A stretch of DNA of 64,000 bases from Actinobacteria bacterium UBA6100 (GTDB lineage: Bacteria; Actinomycetota; Coriobacteriia; Anaerosomatales; Anaerosomataceae): contig DIWS01000014.1 in assembly GCA_002423585.1 (NCBI GenBank), positions 8,718 through 72,717 of the forward strand, read 5' to 3'. Each line of letters begins with the position of its first letter. Position 1 is the stretch's first letter. The notes under the pieces are model-generated. The model was not told the DNA's origin. It did not search any database and saw only the letters and a program-made list of their open reading frames with translations. The position numbers were made by a program, and so were the translations under genes. This document shows, in pieces, positions 44,611 to 53,052 of the stretch.

Positions 44611-45843
44611 TTACTGGCTGACGACCTTGAACGCCGCTCCGATGTGGCTGGACTCCTTCGCGATACCGGAGAGCTGCTCGGCGGCACCGGCGACCTGACG
44701 CGAGGCGGAGGCGGTCTGCTGGGCGACCGATGCCACCTCATGCATGGCCTTGACCACCTGCTCGGTGGCGCTGCGCTGCTGCTGGGTCGCGGCGGAGATC
44801 TCCTTCGCCGCGATCGTCGTCTGCTCGATCGTCTCAAGGATCTGGTCGAAGCTCTCGCCGGTTGTGTGCGCCAGATCGACGCCGCTCTGCACCTGCTTCA
44901 TCTCCTGCTCCGTGGCGATGACGAGGTCGTTCGCAGCACCCTGGATCTCGGTCATGATCGTCTCGATCTCGCCGGTGGAGTCCACGACCGACTCGGCAAG
45001 CTTGCGGATCTCGACCGCGACCACGCTGAAACCCTTGCCCGCTTCGCCCGCACGCGCCGCCTCGATCGCGGCATTGAGCGCGAGGATCTTCGTCTGGTCG
45101 GCGATGCTGTTGATGATTGAGAGGACCTGCCCGATCTGCTGGCTCCGCTCACCGAGCTGGAGGATCTTCGCCGCGGAAGACTGCGACCGCGACTTGATCG
45201 ACTCCATGGAGTCGAGCGTGTTCATGACCGCCTGCTGACCACTCTCGGCGTTGCCGAGCGAGGTCTCTGCCATCCTGACCACCTGGTTGGCGTTCTCCGC
45301 GATCTGGCGGTACGTGGCCGCAAGCTCCTCCATCGTCGCGGTGGTCTGACTGATGGAGGCCGCCTGCTCGGCTGCACCCGAGGCCTGCTGCTCGGTCGCA
45401 GAGAGGATCTCGCCCGAGGCCCCCGCGAGACGGCTCGAGGAGTCTTGCATCTGGTTGATCAGGTAGATGATGAGGTCAAGCATCTGGTTGTACGAACGCG
45501 AGAGCACACCGAATTCGTCCTTGGCGTCCGCCGTGACCTTGTGGCCGATCTCACCCTCGCACGCCGACTTGATGCTTTTCACGACCTCGAACAGCGGCGC
45601 CATCATCCGCTTGCCCAGGTTGATCTGGAAGTATGCGAGCCCGATCATGACCCCGATGAAGATGATCACCATCAGCGCCGTTCGCAGGACGAGTTCGGTG
45701 TTCAGCTCGCCGAGATAGTCGCGGAAGATCACGAAACCGGCGATGAGCTGCACCAGGTTGGCGACAGAAACCATTGCGATGGTGAATATCGAGTACTTCA
45801 ACAGGAAGTTGCCGCTGATCTTCTGCATCAGTCGCTTGAACAT
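44611..45843 (-). CDS. Methyl-accepting chemotaxis protein without periplasmic domain
   Basis: A 410-residue receptor. Two transmembrane helices (about 15-39 and 48-70) are joined by a loop of only about 8 residues, so there is no extracellular ligand domain. A HAMP-like region (about 70-125) and the signalling helix bundle follow, with the conserved hairpin NAAIEAARAGEAGKGFSVVA (about residues 266-285). No CheR-tethering pentapeptide at the C-terminus. It may sense membrane state, energy or a protein partner. ATG at 45843 after GAGGAGTGCAGC. Confidence 0.9.
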   Translation of the reverse strand: MFKRLMQKISGNFLLKYSIFTIAMVSVANLVQLIAGFVIFRDYLGELNTELVLRTALMVIIFIGVMIGLAYFQINLGKRMMAPLFEVVKSIKSACEGEIGHKVTADAKDEFGVLSRSYNQMLDLIIYLINQMQDSSSRLAGASGEILSATEQQASGAAEQAASISQTTATMEELAATYRQIAENANQVVRMAETSLGNAESGQQAVMNTLDSMESIKSRSQSSAAKILQLGERSQQIGQVLSIINSIADQTKILALNAAIEAARAGEAGKGFSVVAVEIRKLAESVVDSTGEIETIMTEIQGAANDLVIATEQEMKQVQSGVDLAHTTGESFDQILETIEQTTIAAKEISAATQQQRSATEQVVKAMHEVASVAQQTASASRQVAGAAEQLSGIAKESSHIGAAFKVVSQ

Positions 45844-45856
45844 GCTGCACTCCTCG

Positions 45857-46414
45857 TCAGACGTCTTCTCCGATGGGCTCCAGGACCTTCTCAAGGTTCA
45901 CGACGCCGATGAGCCGTCCGCCGATGTACACGGATCCGGCCACGAACTCCGCCTGCATCTTGTCCAGCGTGGACAGCGCGGGCTCGACATCTCCTCCGGG
46001 TATCTCAGCGATGTCACCGATCTCATCCACCACCACCGCGGTCACGCAGTGCTCGTTCGCGATGATGATGGCCGATGGCAGCTCCTCGACATCCGTGTGC
46101 TGCGTTCGGCTCGGTACACGGATCATGGCGCCCAGGTCGGTCACAGACATGATCTCACCGCGCACGTTCACGACCCCGAGGATGTACTCGGGGACACGCG
46201 GGATGCGGGTGATGGAGCAGTCGTTGTAGATCTCGCGGACGCCCTCTACAGGAAACGCGTACCACTCTTCGCCGAGGCGGAACAGCAGCAGCGACCGGGC
46301 ATCATCCGTGGCCTCTTCCTCCTGCGCCTGTGCGAGCGACTGGGCGCGCTTGCGCAGCACCTCATCCATCTTCAGCACATGGATGTCATTGAGCAGCCGG
46401 GAATCCGCGCCCAT
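45857..46414 (-). CDS. cheW: CheW-like coupling protein 1 (with N-terminal extension)
   Basis: About 185 residues. A charged N-terminal helix (about 1-38) precedes a CheW domain with FRLGEEWYAFPVEGVREI, VVNVRGEIMSV and GGRLIGVVNLEKVL. It couples receptor and CheA. Possible starts are GTG 46420 (overlapping the preceding stop), ATG 46417 or ATG 46414; the last is best spaced from GGGGGAG. It lies between the second cheW and the receptor gene. Confidence 0.88.
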   Translation of the reverse strand: MGADSRLLNDIHVLKMDEVLRKRAQSLAQAQEEEATDDARSLLLFRLGEEWYAFPVEGVREIYNDCSITRIPRVPEYILGVVNVRGEIMSVTDLGAMIRVPSRTQHTDVEELPSAIIIANEHCVTAVVVDEIGDIAEIPGGDVEPALSTLDKMQAEFVAGSVYIGGRLIGVVNLEKVLEPIGEDV

Positions 46415-46416
46415 CA

Positions 46417-47025
46417 TCACTCCCCCGCCGTCGAGGCATCAGCTGCGGCGAGTGCCGCCTCCGGAACCAGTCGGTCGATGTCGAGCATGAGGACCAGTCC
46501 CCGGGGGATCCGCACCATGCCGAGCATGCGATCCGCCATGCTGTACAGGCTGGTCGGCGGCTGCAGGCCGTCCGTCGGGAGGTCGACAACATCCTCGACC
46601 CGGTCCACCACCAGACAGACCACATGTCCGCGCACCCTGCAGAAGACCATGGGCGTCTCGAGTGTGTACTCGAGCGACGGCAGGCCGAGCAGCGTGCGCA
46701 GATCGATCGCCGGCACCACGAATCCCCGCAGGTCGATCAGCCCCACGACAGCGGTCGAAGCGTCGGGCACCGGCGTGAACTCGACAAGCTGTTGGATCTC
46801 CTGAACGACATCGATGGGCAGTCCGTAGAGTTGCCCATCGAGCTTGAACGTGACCGCCTGCGCAAAGTGCACGGGGCGTTCCCCGGCCGCGACGTCCGAT
46901 TCGCCGTCAGCAGATGTCGCCACGGTCGGTTCCACCGCGTCGGGCACGACATCCCCTACGACGGCCGACACCTCTTCAGGTGTTGCCGGCGTCGCGGTCT
47001 CGGCGTTCTTGGTCTTTCTCGGCAC
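46417..47025 (-). CDS. cheW: CheW-like coupling protein 2
   Basis: 202 residues: a disordered Ala/Glu/Val-rich N-terminus (about 1-50) and a CheW domain (about 53-190) with VTFKLDGQLYGLPIDVVQEI, GLIDLRGFVVPAIDL and RGLVLMLDIDRLV. The start is GTG, preceded by GGGAG. The two CheW proteins differ clearly from each other, which suggests separate partners or array positions. Confidence 0.87.
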   Translation of the reverse strand: MPRKTKNAETATPATPEEVSAVVGDVVPDAVEPTVATSADGESDVAAGERPVHFAQAVTFKLDGQLYGLPIDVVQEIQQLVEFTPVPDASTAVVGLIDLRGFVVPAIDLRTLLGLPSLEYTLETPMVFCRVRGHVVCLVVDRVEDVVDLPTDGLQPPTSLYSMADRMLGMVRIPRGLVLMLDIDRLVPEAALAAADASTAGE

Positions 47026-47035
47026 GCACGGCTCC

Positions 47036-48886
47036 CTACTGGACGAAACGCAGGACTCTGTTCAGTTCCTCGGCACTTACCTCGCCGTTCTTGACCCGTG
47101 AAAGACCCGAGACCAGCAACGGGCGCATGCCGGCCGCGGCCGCGGCGCTCGCGATCTCCGCCTCCGAGGCACCCCGTCCGACCGTCGCTCTGACCGGCTC
47201 CGTGAACGGGAGGACCTCGTTGATCGCAGTCGCGCCTTTGAATCCGGACTTCCCGCAGTTGGGGCAGCCAGAGCCCGCTTTGTCCCGGAGCCCTGAAGGT
47301 GCGCCGGGGATACGCGATGCGAGCGCCCCATCGGTCTCCAGCGAGCAGTTGGGGCAGTTCAGCCGAACGAGCCTCTGACCCACGCCGAGCGTGAGGGCCG
47401 CGGCGAGGCTGTGCGGCTCAGCACCCAGGTCGAGCATGCGCCGAACGCCGGAAGCGATATCCGCCGCCGGGAACGTGGCGATCACGAGCTTGCCGAGACC
47501 GGCTGCCTCGACAGCGAGGTGCACGTCCTCGACCGTTCGCAGACCGTCGATGGCGATCACGTCGGTATCCTGGCGCATGCCGGCGGCGATGTAGGCCGCA
47601 GGGGACGGTCCGCCAGGCTCGATCATCACCTGTGCGACCGCCGCGATCTCGTACTCGACGGACTGCTCCACCGAGTACACGGTCTTGCCGGAGGCCGCAG
47701 CGTGCGCAAGCAGCGCATAGTACGTCGTCGTGGAACCACCCGCGACAGGCGCGCACACGAGCAGGATCCCACGGCCACGCTCGACCATCGCTTGCAGTGC
47801 CCGTGTCTCGGCCTCACCCATGCCGAGATCCTCGAAACCGCGCGGCTTCGGCTTGAGACCTGCGATGGACACGACGAGGCGCTGCCCGGCGATCGTCGGC
47901 ACCACGGAGACGGTGAGCACCCGGTCTTTGTCGCCGATGCGGGTGTGCAGGCGGCCGAGCGCAGGACGCGACGGCGGCACGCTGCCGAGCCGGGCGTACT
48001 GCTTGAACCCGTCGACAAGCGCACCCTGCATCGACAGCGGGGCGCTGGCGACCTTCTCGAGCGCGCCCTTCACCCGGTACACGAGGAAGAAGTCCTCCTT
48101 GTAGGGCAAGAGATGGAGGCGGCTGGCCCCGCGAGCGACCGCATCGTCGAGGATGTCGGCGACGAGCACGGCCACCTTGCGCGAGTCCGCGACCGCAAGC
48201 ACATCGAGGTCGATCGCTGTCGGACCCGACGGCGCCGGCTCCGCGGCTGCCATCTGCTCGATGGTCTCCACAGCAGGTGCATCCGCGACCTCGGTCGCGG
48301 CAGGCCCGGCCTCGACGACCGGAGCGACAGGGACCGCAGGTGTCTCCTCCGCGGTCTCCTCGAAGAAGTCGGAGGCCTCGAACTGCTCGATCTCGGCGGC
48401 CACCGGCGGCACGGGGGCTCCGGGCGCCTCGGCGGCGACCGCATCCGAGGGGTAGTACTGCGTAAGCGTGGCAGAGAACGACGCCCCGTCCGCAAGGACC
48501 GGTTCAAGCTCGAGGCTGAGCTCGGCGGCAAGCGCATCCAGGGCGAACACGTCCATCGGGTCGCCCACCGCCACGGTGAGCATGCCCTCGATCTCGAAAA
48601 GCGGCAGCACCCGGCGCTCGCGCGCGAGGTGCGGCGGGACGAGCGCCAGCGCTTCATCCTCCGGCGCATAGCTGGAGAGGTCGACTTGAGGGACACCCAT
48701 CTCATGCTCGAGTACCGAGACCACGTCGATGGCACTGACGAGGTCACGCTCGGCGAGGATCTCTCCCACGTGAACGCCACGCGTCGCGGCTGCATCCTGC
48801 ACGCTCGCGACCTGCTCGCCCGTGATCAGGCCCGCCGCCACGAGGCTGTCCAGAACACGCTGTGAGATACCGTTGGCCGGGGACAT
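47036..48886 (-). CDS. Degenerate PilB/GspE-like protein lacking the Walker A lysine
   Basis: A 616-residue relative of type IV pilus/type II secretion ATPases. The N-terminal MshEN/GspE-N domain (about 1-145) is followed by an acidic Pro/Ala linker (about 150-225) and a PilB-like core (about 235-616). At the Walker A position (378-387) it reads APVAGGSTTTYY, without GKT. The Walker B Asp-Glu pair is replaced (VIAIDGLR, 443-450), and the STLHTND loop reads ATFPAAD. The zinc-binding cysteines 511, 514, 541 and 544 are retained. It is thus a probable non-hydrolysing regulator or adaptor inside a chemosensory operon. No pilM-Q genes are nearby. Confidence 0.8.
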   Translation of the reverse strand: MSPANGISQRVLDSLVAAGLITGEQVASVQDAAATRGVHVGEILAERDLVSAIDVVSVLEHEMGVPQVDLSSYAPEDEALALVPPHLARERRVLPLFEIEGMLTVAVGDPMDVFALDALAAELSLELEPVLADGASFSATLTQYYPSDAVAAEAPGAPVPPVAAEIEQFEASDFFEETAEETPAVPVAPVVEAGPAATEVADAPAVETIEQMAAAEPAPSGPTAIDLDVLAVADSRKVAVLVADILDDAVARGASRLHLLPYKEDFFLVYRVKGALEKVASAPLSMQGALVDGFKQYARLGSVPPSRPALGRLHTRIGDKDRVLTVSVVPTIAGQRLVVSIAGLKPKPRGFEDLGMGEAETRALQAMVERGRGILLVCAPVAGGSTTTYYALLAHAAASGKTVYSVEQSVEYEIAAVAQVMIEPGGPSPAAYIAAGMRQDTDVIAIDGLRTVEDVHLAVEAAGLGKLVIATFPAADIASGVRRMLDLGAEPHSLAAALTLGVGQRLVRLNCPNCSLETDGALASRIPGAPSGLRDKAGSGCPNCGKSGFKGATAINEVLPFTEPVRATVGRGASEAEIASAAAAAGMRPLLVSGLSRVKNGEVSAEELNRVLRFVQ

Positions 48887-48895
48887 GGCAGACGC

Positions 48896-49276
48896 CTAGC
48901 CCTGTGCCTTTGCGAGCTCTTCGGCCACCGCACCGAGCAGCGTGTCCGGCTCGACCGGTTTCGTGAGGTACTGGTTCGCGCCTGTCCGGATGCCGGTGGC
49001 CATCGCCTGCTCCTCGGTCTTCGCCGTGAGCATGATGATGGGGATCGACTTGTAGTTCTGGTCGAACTTCAGCAGACGGCAGACCCGGTAACCGTCGAGC
49101 TTCGGGAGCATGACGTCGAGTAGGATCAAGTCGGGCTTCTCCGCCCGGGCGGTCTCCAGTGCCTCGGCACCATCCGTGGCCGTGATGACCTCATAGCCTC
49201 CTGCCAGCAGGATGGCCTTGATCATCTCGAGGATGGTGGGGCTGTCGTCAACCGCGAGGATCCGCGCGCCTGCCAT
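48896..49276 (-). CDS. Single-domain response regulator (CheY/PilH-like)
   Basis: A 126-residue receiver domain with no output domain. AVDDS near the N-terminus, the phospho-acceptor Asp in LILLDVMLPKLDG, and TAK and KPVEP complete the active site. It resembles PilH/CheY proteins of pilus-linked chemosensory systems and probably takes phosphate from CheA. Located between cheR and the PilB-like gene. Confidence 0.92.
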   Translation of the reverse strand: MAGARILAVDDSPTILEMIKAILLAGGYEVITATDGAEALETARAEKPDLILLDVMLPKLDGYRVCRLLKFDQNYKSIPIIMLTAKTEEQAMATGIRTGANQYLTKPVEPDTLLGAVAEELAKAQG

Positions 49277-49347
49277 TACCGTCTCCCTCCCGGGCCGCCC
49301 CTCACCGGACCGCGAGTCCGGATGCGGATGGCAGCGTCCGCCTGCGA

Positions 49348-50841
49348 TTATCCACCGATGGCTTTACGACACTCTATCAGACTGCGTTCACACGTCCTGG
49401 CCAGCAGATCCGCCTGGAATCCGCCGGAGAACTCCGTCCAGGTGCCCTCGGGACTCTGCTTGAGAGCCTTGAGCGCGTTCTCGTACTCCTTGGCCGCCGC
49501 CTCCCACTTGCGCTGCGACTTGTATATGTTGGCGAGGTTCAAGTGAGCCAGCGCGAAATCACCATCGATGTAGATGGTCTTCTTGAGCTCCGAGATCGCG
49601 CGCACCGGATCGCCCTGCCTCTGGTGGATGATGCCGAGGATGTAGCGCGCCACCGGCAGCAGCGGGTTGATCGCGAGCGCGCGATGCGCAGCACGCATCG
49701 CCTCATCGTAATCACCCGTATCGGCATGCACGTAGGCGGACAGCAGGTGTGCGTCGGCATTGTTCGGATCGCTCTCGAGAACCGACTGAACGATCTCGAC
49801 CACGCGCTCGGGGCGGCCCTCCTTGAGATCGGCCCGCGCCTGCGCGAGGGCGTCCTCCGTATTCGCTGACACCGGCGACTCTGCCGGCACGGTTGCGGTG
49901 GGCGTGACAAGGGGCATTCCAGGTCGCGGCGCGGGGACCTTCGTTGCTTTCGCAGTCCTGGTCATCGACTGCCCGAATGTGAATGTCTTGCGCGGGACGG
50001 GCTTCCGGTAGAGGAAGACGCCGCCGACCTCGACCGCCTCAAAAGTGTCGTTCACCGACGTCAGCGTCTCGGAGTGGCCGACGAAGAGGTAGCCCCCCTC
50101 GTTCAGGCTGTCGAAGAAGTTCTGGACCACGCGCCTCGTGGACTCCAGACGGAAGTAGATCGTCACGTTCCGGCAGAAGATGACGTCCCAGTTGCCCATC
50201 AGTGACAGGGGATACGGCTCCTTGATGAGGTTCTGATAGCCGAAGTCGACGTACGACCGAACCCTATCGTTGACGCGGAAGTCACCGTTGGCCGTGCTCT
50301 CGAAGTGCCGAGCGACAACGTCCTCGGGCACGTTCATCATCGCGCGCCTGCCGTACACGCCGGACTTCGCCCGTGCGAGCGCCTTGGTTGACACGTCGGT
50401 GCCGAGCACCTGCGGCTTGTAGCCCGCCATCTCGATACCGGAGTCGATGAGGGTCATCGCGATCGAGTACGGCTCCTCGCCCGTCGAGCAGCCGGCTGAC
50501 CAGACGCGGATCCCGCGATTAGTCCCACCTTTCGCCGCCATCAGTTCCGGCAGCACGTTATTGCGCAGCGCGTCGAACTGCGCCGGAAAGCGGAAGAAGC
50601 TGGTCTCGTTGATCGTCACGAGGTTCAGCAACTCGTTGAACTCGGCATCGTCCCGCTCGAGCGCCCGGTAGTAGTCAGGCAGCGTCTGATAGCCGAGCCG
50701 GGTGGCTCGTGTCACGAGCGAGATGCGCAGGGAGTCGAGCTTCGACTCCTCGAGATAGATGCCCGAATGCCGATGGAGCAGGTCCCGGAACCGCCGGAAC
50801 TCCTCGAGTGTCAGGTCCTTTGCGAGATCCTCGTTCAGCAC
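49348..50841 (-). CDS. cheR: CheR methyltransferase with C-terminal TPR repeats
   Basis: About 497 residues. N-terminal CheR domain (about 1-85), SAM-dependent methyltransferase domain (about 86-275) with SAGCSTGEEPYSIAM and DVIFCRNVTIYF, a Pro/Thr linker, and about four TPR-like repeats (about 345-480) such as ADAHLLSAYVHADTGDYDEAM. It methylates receptor glutamates; the TPRs may replace pentapeptide tethering. I prefer GTG at 50841, 20 bases after the upstream stop, over ATG at 50886, which overlaps it. Confidence 0.9.
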   Translation of the reverse strand: MLNEDLAKDLTLEEFRRFRDLLHRHSGIYLEESKLDSLRISLVTRATRLGYQTLPDYYRALERDDAEFNELLNLVTINETSFFRFPAQFDALRNNVLPELMAAKGGTNRGIRVWSAGCSTGEEPYSIAMTLIDSGIEMAGYKPQVLGTDVSTKALARAKSGVYGRRAMMNVPEDVVARHFESTANGDFRVNDRVRSYVDFGYQNLIKEPYPLSLMGNWDVIFCRNVTIYFRLESTRRVVQNFFDSLNEGGYLFVGHSETLTSVNDTFEAVEVGGVFLYRKPVPRKTFTFGQSMTRTAKATKVPAPRPGMPLVTPTATVPAESPVSANTEDALAQARADLKEGRPERVVEIVQSVLESDPNNADAHLLSAYVHADTGDYDEAMRAAHRALAINPLLPVARYILGIIHQRQGDPVRAISELKKTIYIDGDFALAHLNLANIYKSQRKWEAAAKEYENALKALKQSPEGTWTEFSGGFQADLLARTCERSLIECRKAIGG

Positions 50842-50860
50842 GGTCGCCCTACGCCCCCGG

Positions 50861-51601
50861 TCATCGCGCTTCGGCCTCCGCGCCAAGCCGCTCGATCAGG
50901 CCGGCGGCATGCATGCCGTAAAGGATCTTGGCGGTCTCGAAGTCGTTGTAGCCCGTGAGATCGACCAGTTCACGGACCGAGCGACCCCCGTGCAGGTAGC
51001 ACAGGAGCATCCACTCGCGGGGCTTGAGGTGGATCTCCATCGACTTGTCGCCCGGCGTGGAAGCCATCACGAACTCGGTGTCCATCGACGGGATCTTCTG
51101 CCGGATCCGGCCCCAGAGTTCGAGCCGGCGCGACGCCTCCATGATGATGTTCTCGACCGATACCGAGACGCCGATGTCCTCATCGTCGCATCCCTCGTCC
51201 GGCTCGAAGCGCAGCTCGCCCTCCTCCCAGCGGAAGAGGTCGAACAGTGTGTCGTTTATCTGGTCCTGGATGAACGTCTCGAGCACCTTGCCATCGAGGT
51301 ACCCCTCATCCACGAGGATCTGCCCGAGCCTCCTACCGGCCTTCTCCTTCTTCTGGATCTTCTGAAGACCGAGCGCTTGCCGCAGTTGCTTCTCCGAGAT
51401 CACGCCCGCCTTGACGAGGCGCCGCCCGAGAGATTCGCGATGCCAGTTCGAACTGGCGAAGAAGACGCGGCCCTTCTTGAAGCAGACCTTGCCTTGCGCG
51501 TCCTCGCGCTCGAGATACAGCGTGCCGGTCTTCCGGCCCGAGGCCAGAAGCCGGAACATGTCCGCGATCGAGAAGTCTCTGAGGTTTCCCTCGAGCGCCA
51601 C
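50861..51601 (-). CDS. DUF4388 (PatA N-terminal-like) protein
   Basis: A 246-residue protein. The N-terminal DUF4388 domain (about 1-90, ALEGNLRDFSIADMFRLL, GTLYLE) is known from Myxococcus, cyanobacterial PatA and other signalling proteins. A GspE-N-like helical piece follows (VKAGVISEKQLRQAL), then LGQILVDEGYLD. The C-terminal part (about 170-240) resembles a winged helix. First gene of the chemosensory operon. GTG at 51601 has the best spacing from GGGGGA. Confidence 0.82.
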   Translation of the reverse strand: MALEGNLRDFSIADMFRLLASGRKTGTLYLEREDAQGKVCFKKGRVFFASSNWHRESLGRRLVKAGVISEKQLRQALGLQKIQKKEKAGRRLGQILVDEGYLDGKVLETFIQDQINDTLFDLFRWEEGELRFEPDEGCDDEDIGVSVSVENIIMEASRRLELWGRIRQKIPSMDTEFVMASTPGDKSMEIHLKPREWMLLCYLHGGRSVRELVDLTGYNDFETAKILYGMHAAGLIERLGAEAEAR

Positions 51602-51673
51602 GTGCTTCACTCCCCCATTGGAGGCCCGACGGCATGCGTGAGACGCTGCCCGCCAGCAGGCGGCAGCGGGACA

Positions 51674-51701
51674 ATCGTAGCACGTCACCGAGGGTGCTCA
51701 A
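51674..51701 (-). promoter_or_regulatory. Promoter of the chemosensory operon
   Basis: On the minus strand TTGAGC (51701-51696) and TACGAT (51679-51674) are 16 bases apart, about 75 bases upstream of the DUF4388 gene start. It is divergent from the arsR promoter region. Confidence 0.55.
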
Positions 51702-51806
51702 ACCCGAATGCACCGGCACGAGACCCGACTCTCATACCCCCACCCGGATTCGTTTACTGAAGGTACTTGCGCTTTCGCTTAAGTTGGATTAGCGTCGCAT
51801 CGTAAG

Positions 51807-51824
51807 CATTCGCATATTCGAATG
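51807..51824. promoter_or_regulatory. Putative ArsR operator
   Basis: CATTCG-CATATT-CGAATG is a 6-6-6 perfect inverted repeat ending 15 bases before the arsR start, the place and size expected for an autoregulatory site of an ArsR-family repressor. No clear -10/-35 pair was identified next to it. Confidence 0.6.
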
Positions 51825-51839
51825 TATGTGAGGTGAAGC

Positions 51840-52181
51840 GTGGAGGACGAGGAGTTCTACTGCCTGCATTCCGATCTGTGTAAGACGTTGGCGAACCAGA
51901 AGCGCCAGATGATCCTCGGCTCGCTGCGTGATCACGAGATGACCGTGAGCGAGATCCAGGAGCACACCGGCATCCCGCAAGCCACGCTCTCGCAGCACCT
52001 CTCCATTCTCCGAAGCCATGGCGTCGTCCACACGCGCCGTTCCGGCAACTTCATCTACTACGCGATCAGCAACCCGAAGATCATCCAGGCGTTCGACCTC
52101 ATCACCGAGGTCATGCTCGAGTCGCTCGCGCAGCGACAGGATGCTGCCGACCGTGCGCTCGGCGGTGAATCCACGGCGTAA
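51840..52181 (+). CDS. ArsR-family transcriptional regulator
   Basis: A 113-residue winged-helix repressor. Recognition helix ATLSQHLSILRSHGVV (about residues 48-63) and the wing RRSGNFIYYAI follow the family pattern. It lacks the ELCVCDL metal motif of ArsR/SmtB. Its only cysteines are Cys8 and Cys14 near the N-terminus, which could sense metal, thiol or persulfide (inference). It starts with GTG after GTGAGGTGAAGC and heads a sulfur-relay and redox gene set, suggesting control by sulfur state. Confidence 0.88.
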   Translation: MEDEEFYCLHSDLCKTLANQKRQMILGSLRDHEMTVSEIQEHTGIPQATLSQHLSILRSHGVVHTRRSGNFIYYAISNPKIIQAFDLITEVMLESLAQRQDAADRALGGESTA

Positions 52182-52238
52182 ACGCGACCCGGACGGGCGC
52201 GTTGCATGGTGTCACGACACACGAAGGAGGACCTCGGA

Positions 52239-52721
52239 ATGGGCGAAGACGGCAAGAAGAGCCTGGCGATGGTGGTGATGAGCGGCGACATGGACAAACT
52301 GTTCGGCGCCTTCATCATCGCGAACGGCGCCGCAGCGATGGGTATGGACGTCACGATGTTCTTCACGTTCTGGGGCCTCCGCGCCCTCAAGAAGAACGTC
52401 AAGACGGGTAAGACGTTCTTCGGGAAGATGCTGGGCATGATGTACGGAGGCGACATCATGAAAGCCAACCCGAGCAAGTTCAGCTTCGGCGGCATGGGCC
52501 GCTGGATGTTCGGCAAGATGATGGGTGCCCACAACGTCCAGAAGCTGAACGAGATGCGCGATCTCGCGCTCGAACTCGGTGTGAACATGTACGGCTGCCA
52601 GATGTCCATGGATGTCATGGAGATCCCGCAGGAGTCGTTCATCGACGGCGTGCAGGAGCCGGTGGGCGTGGGCTTCTTCCTCCTGAAGGCGCAGAACGCC
52701 GACATCCAACTCTTCATCTAA
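52239..52721 (+). CDS. DsrE/DsrF/DrsH-like family protein
   Basis: A 160-residue protein of the DsrE superfamily, a fold used in sulfur trafficking. The N-terminal strand and glycine-rich turn (SLAMVVMSGDMDK), FIIANGAAAMGMDVTMFFTFWGLRAL, and a single cysteine, Cys120 in VNMYGCQMSMD, fit DsrE-like persulfide carriers. A Met/Gly/Phe-rich middle segment (about 60-100) is typical of the DrsH-like subgroup and may contact the membrane. ATG at 52239 after AAGGAGG; a longer frame to 52206 has no ribosome site. It lies directly before tusA. Confidence 0.88.
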   Translation: MGEDGKKSLAMVVMSGDMDKLFGAFIIANGAAAMGMDVTMFFTFWGLRALKKNVKTGKTFFGKMLGMMYGGDIMKANPSKFSFGGMGRWMFGKMMGAHNVQKLNEMRDLALELGVNMYGCQMSMDVMEIPQESFIDGVQEPVGVGFFLLKAQNADIQLFI

Positions 52722-52782
52722 GCGACTCGCAGCCGGACAGGACCGCGCGCTCCCGCGTGCGGCATGACAGAAAGGAACCACA

Positions 52783-53025
52783 ATGTCTGACGAAACGAAG
52801 ATCGATCTCGAACTGGATCTCAAGGGTCTGCTGTGCCCGCTCCCGATGGTGAGGGTCAGCCAGAACATCACCAACGTCCCGGTGGATGGCGTCATCCGCG
52901 CGGTGGCTACCGATCCCGGCGCCATGGCCGACATCCCCGCATGGGCCGCGAGCACGGGCCACGAAGTCCTGTCCGCCGGCAAGGAAGGCGACCTCTTCGT
53001 CTTCCTCGTCAAGCGCACGAAGTAG
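52783..53025 (+). CDS. tusA: TusA-family sulfurtransferase
   Basis: An 80-residue TusA/YeeD-like protein. The signature is LLCPLPMVRV with Cys18, the residue that carries sulfane sulfur as persulfide. The alpha/beta fold pattern continues with GVIRAVATDPGAMADIPAWA. ATG follows AGAAAGGAAC. Its position between a DsrE-like protein and a DsrMK-like pair suggests it passes sulfur to or from the membrane complex rather than serving tRNA thiolation. Confidence 0.9.
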   Translation: MSDETKIDLELDLKGLLCPLPMVRVSQNITNVPVDGVIRAVATDPGAMADIPAWAASTGHEVLSAGKEGDLFVFLVKRTK

Positions 53026-53052
53026 CCAACGAGAGGACCTGAGGGTACCCGT

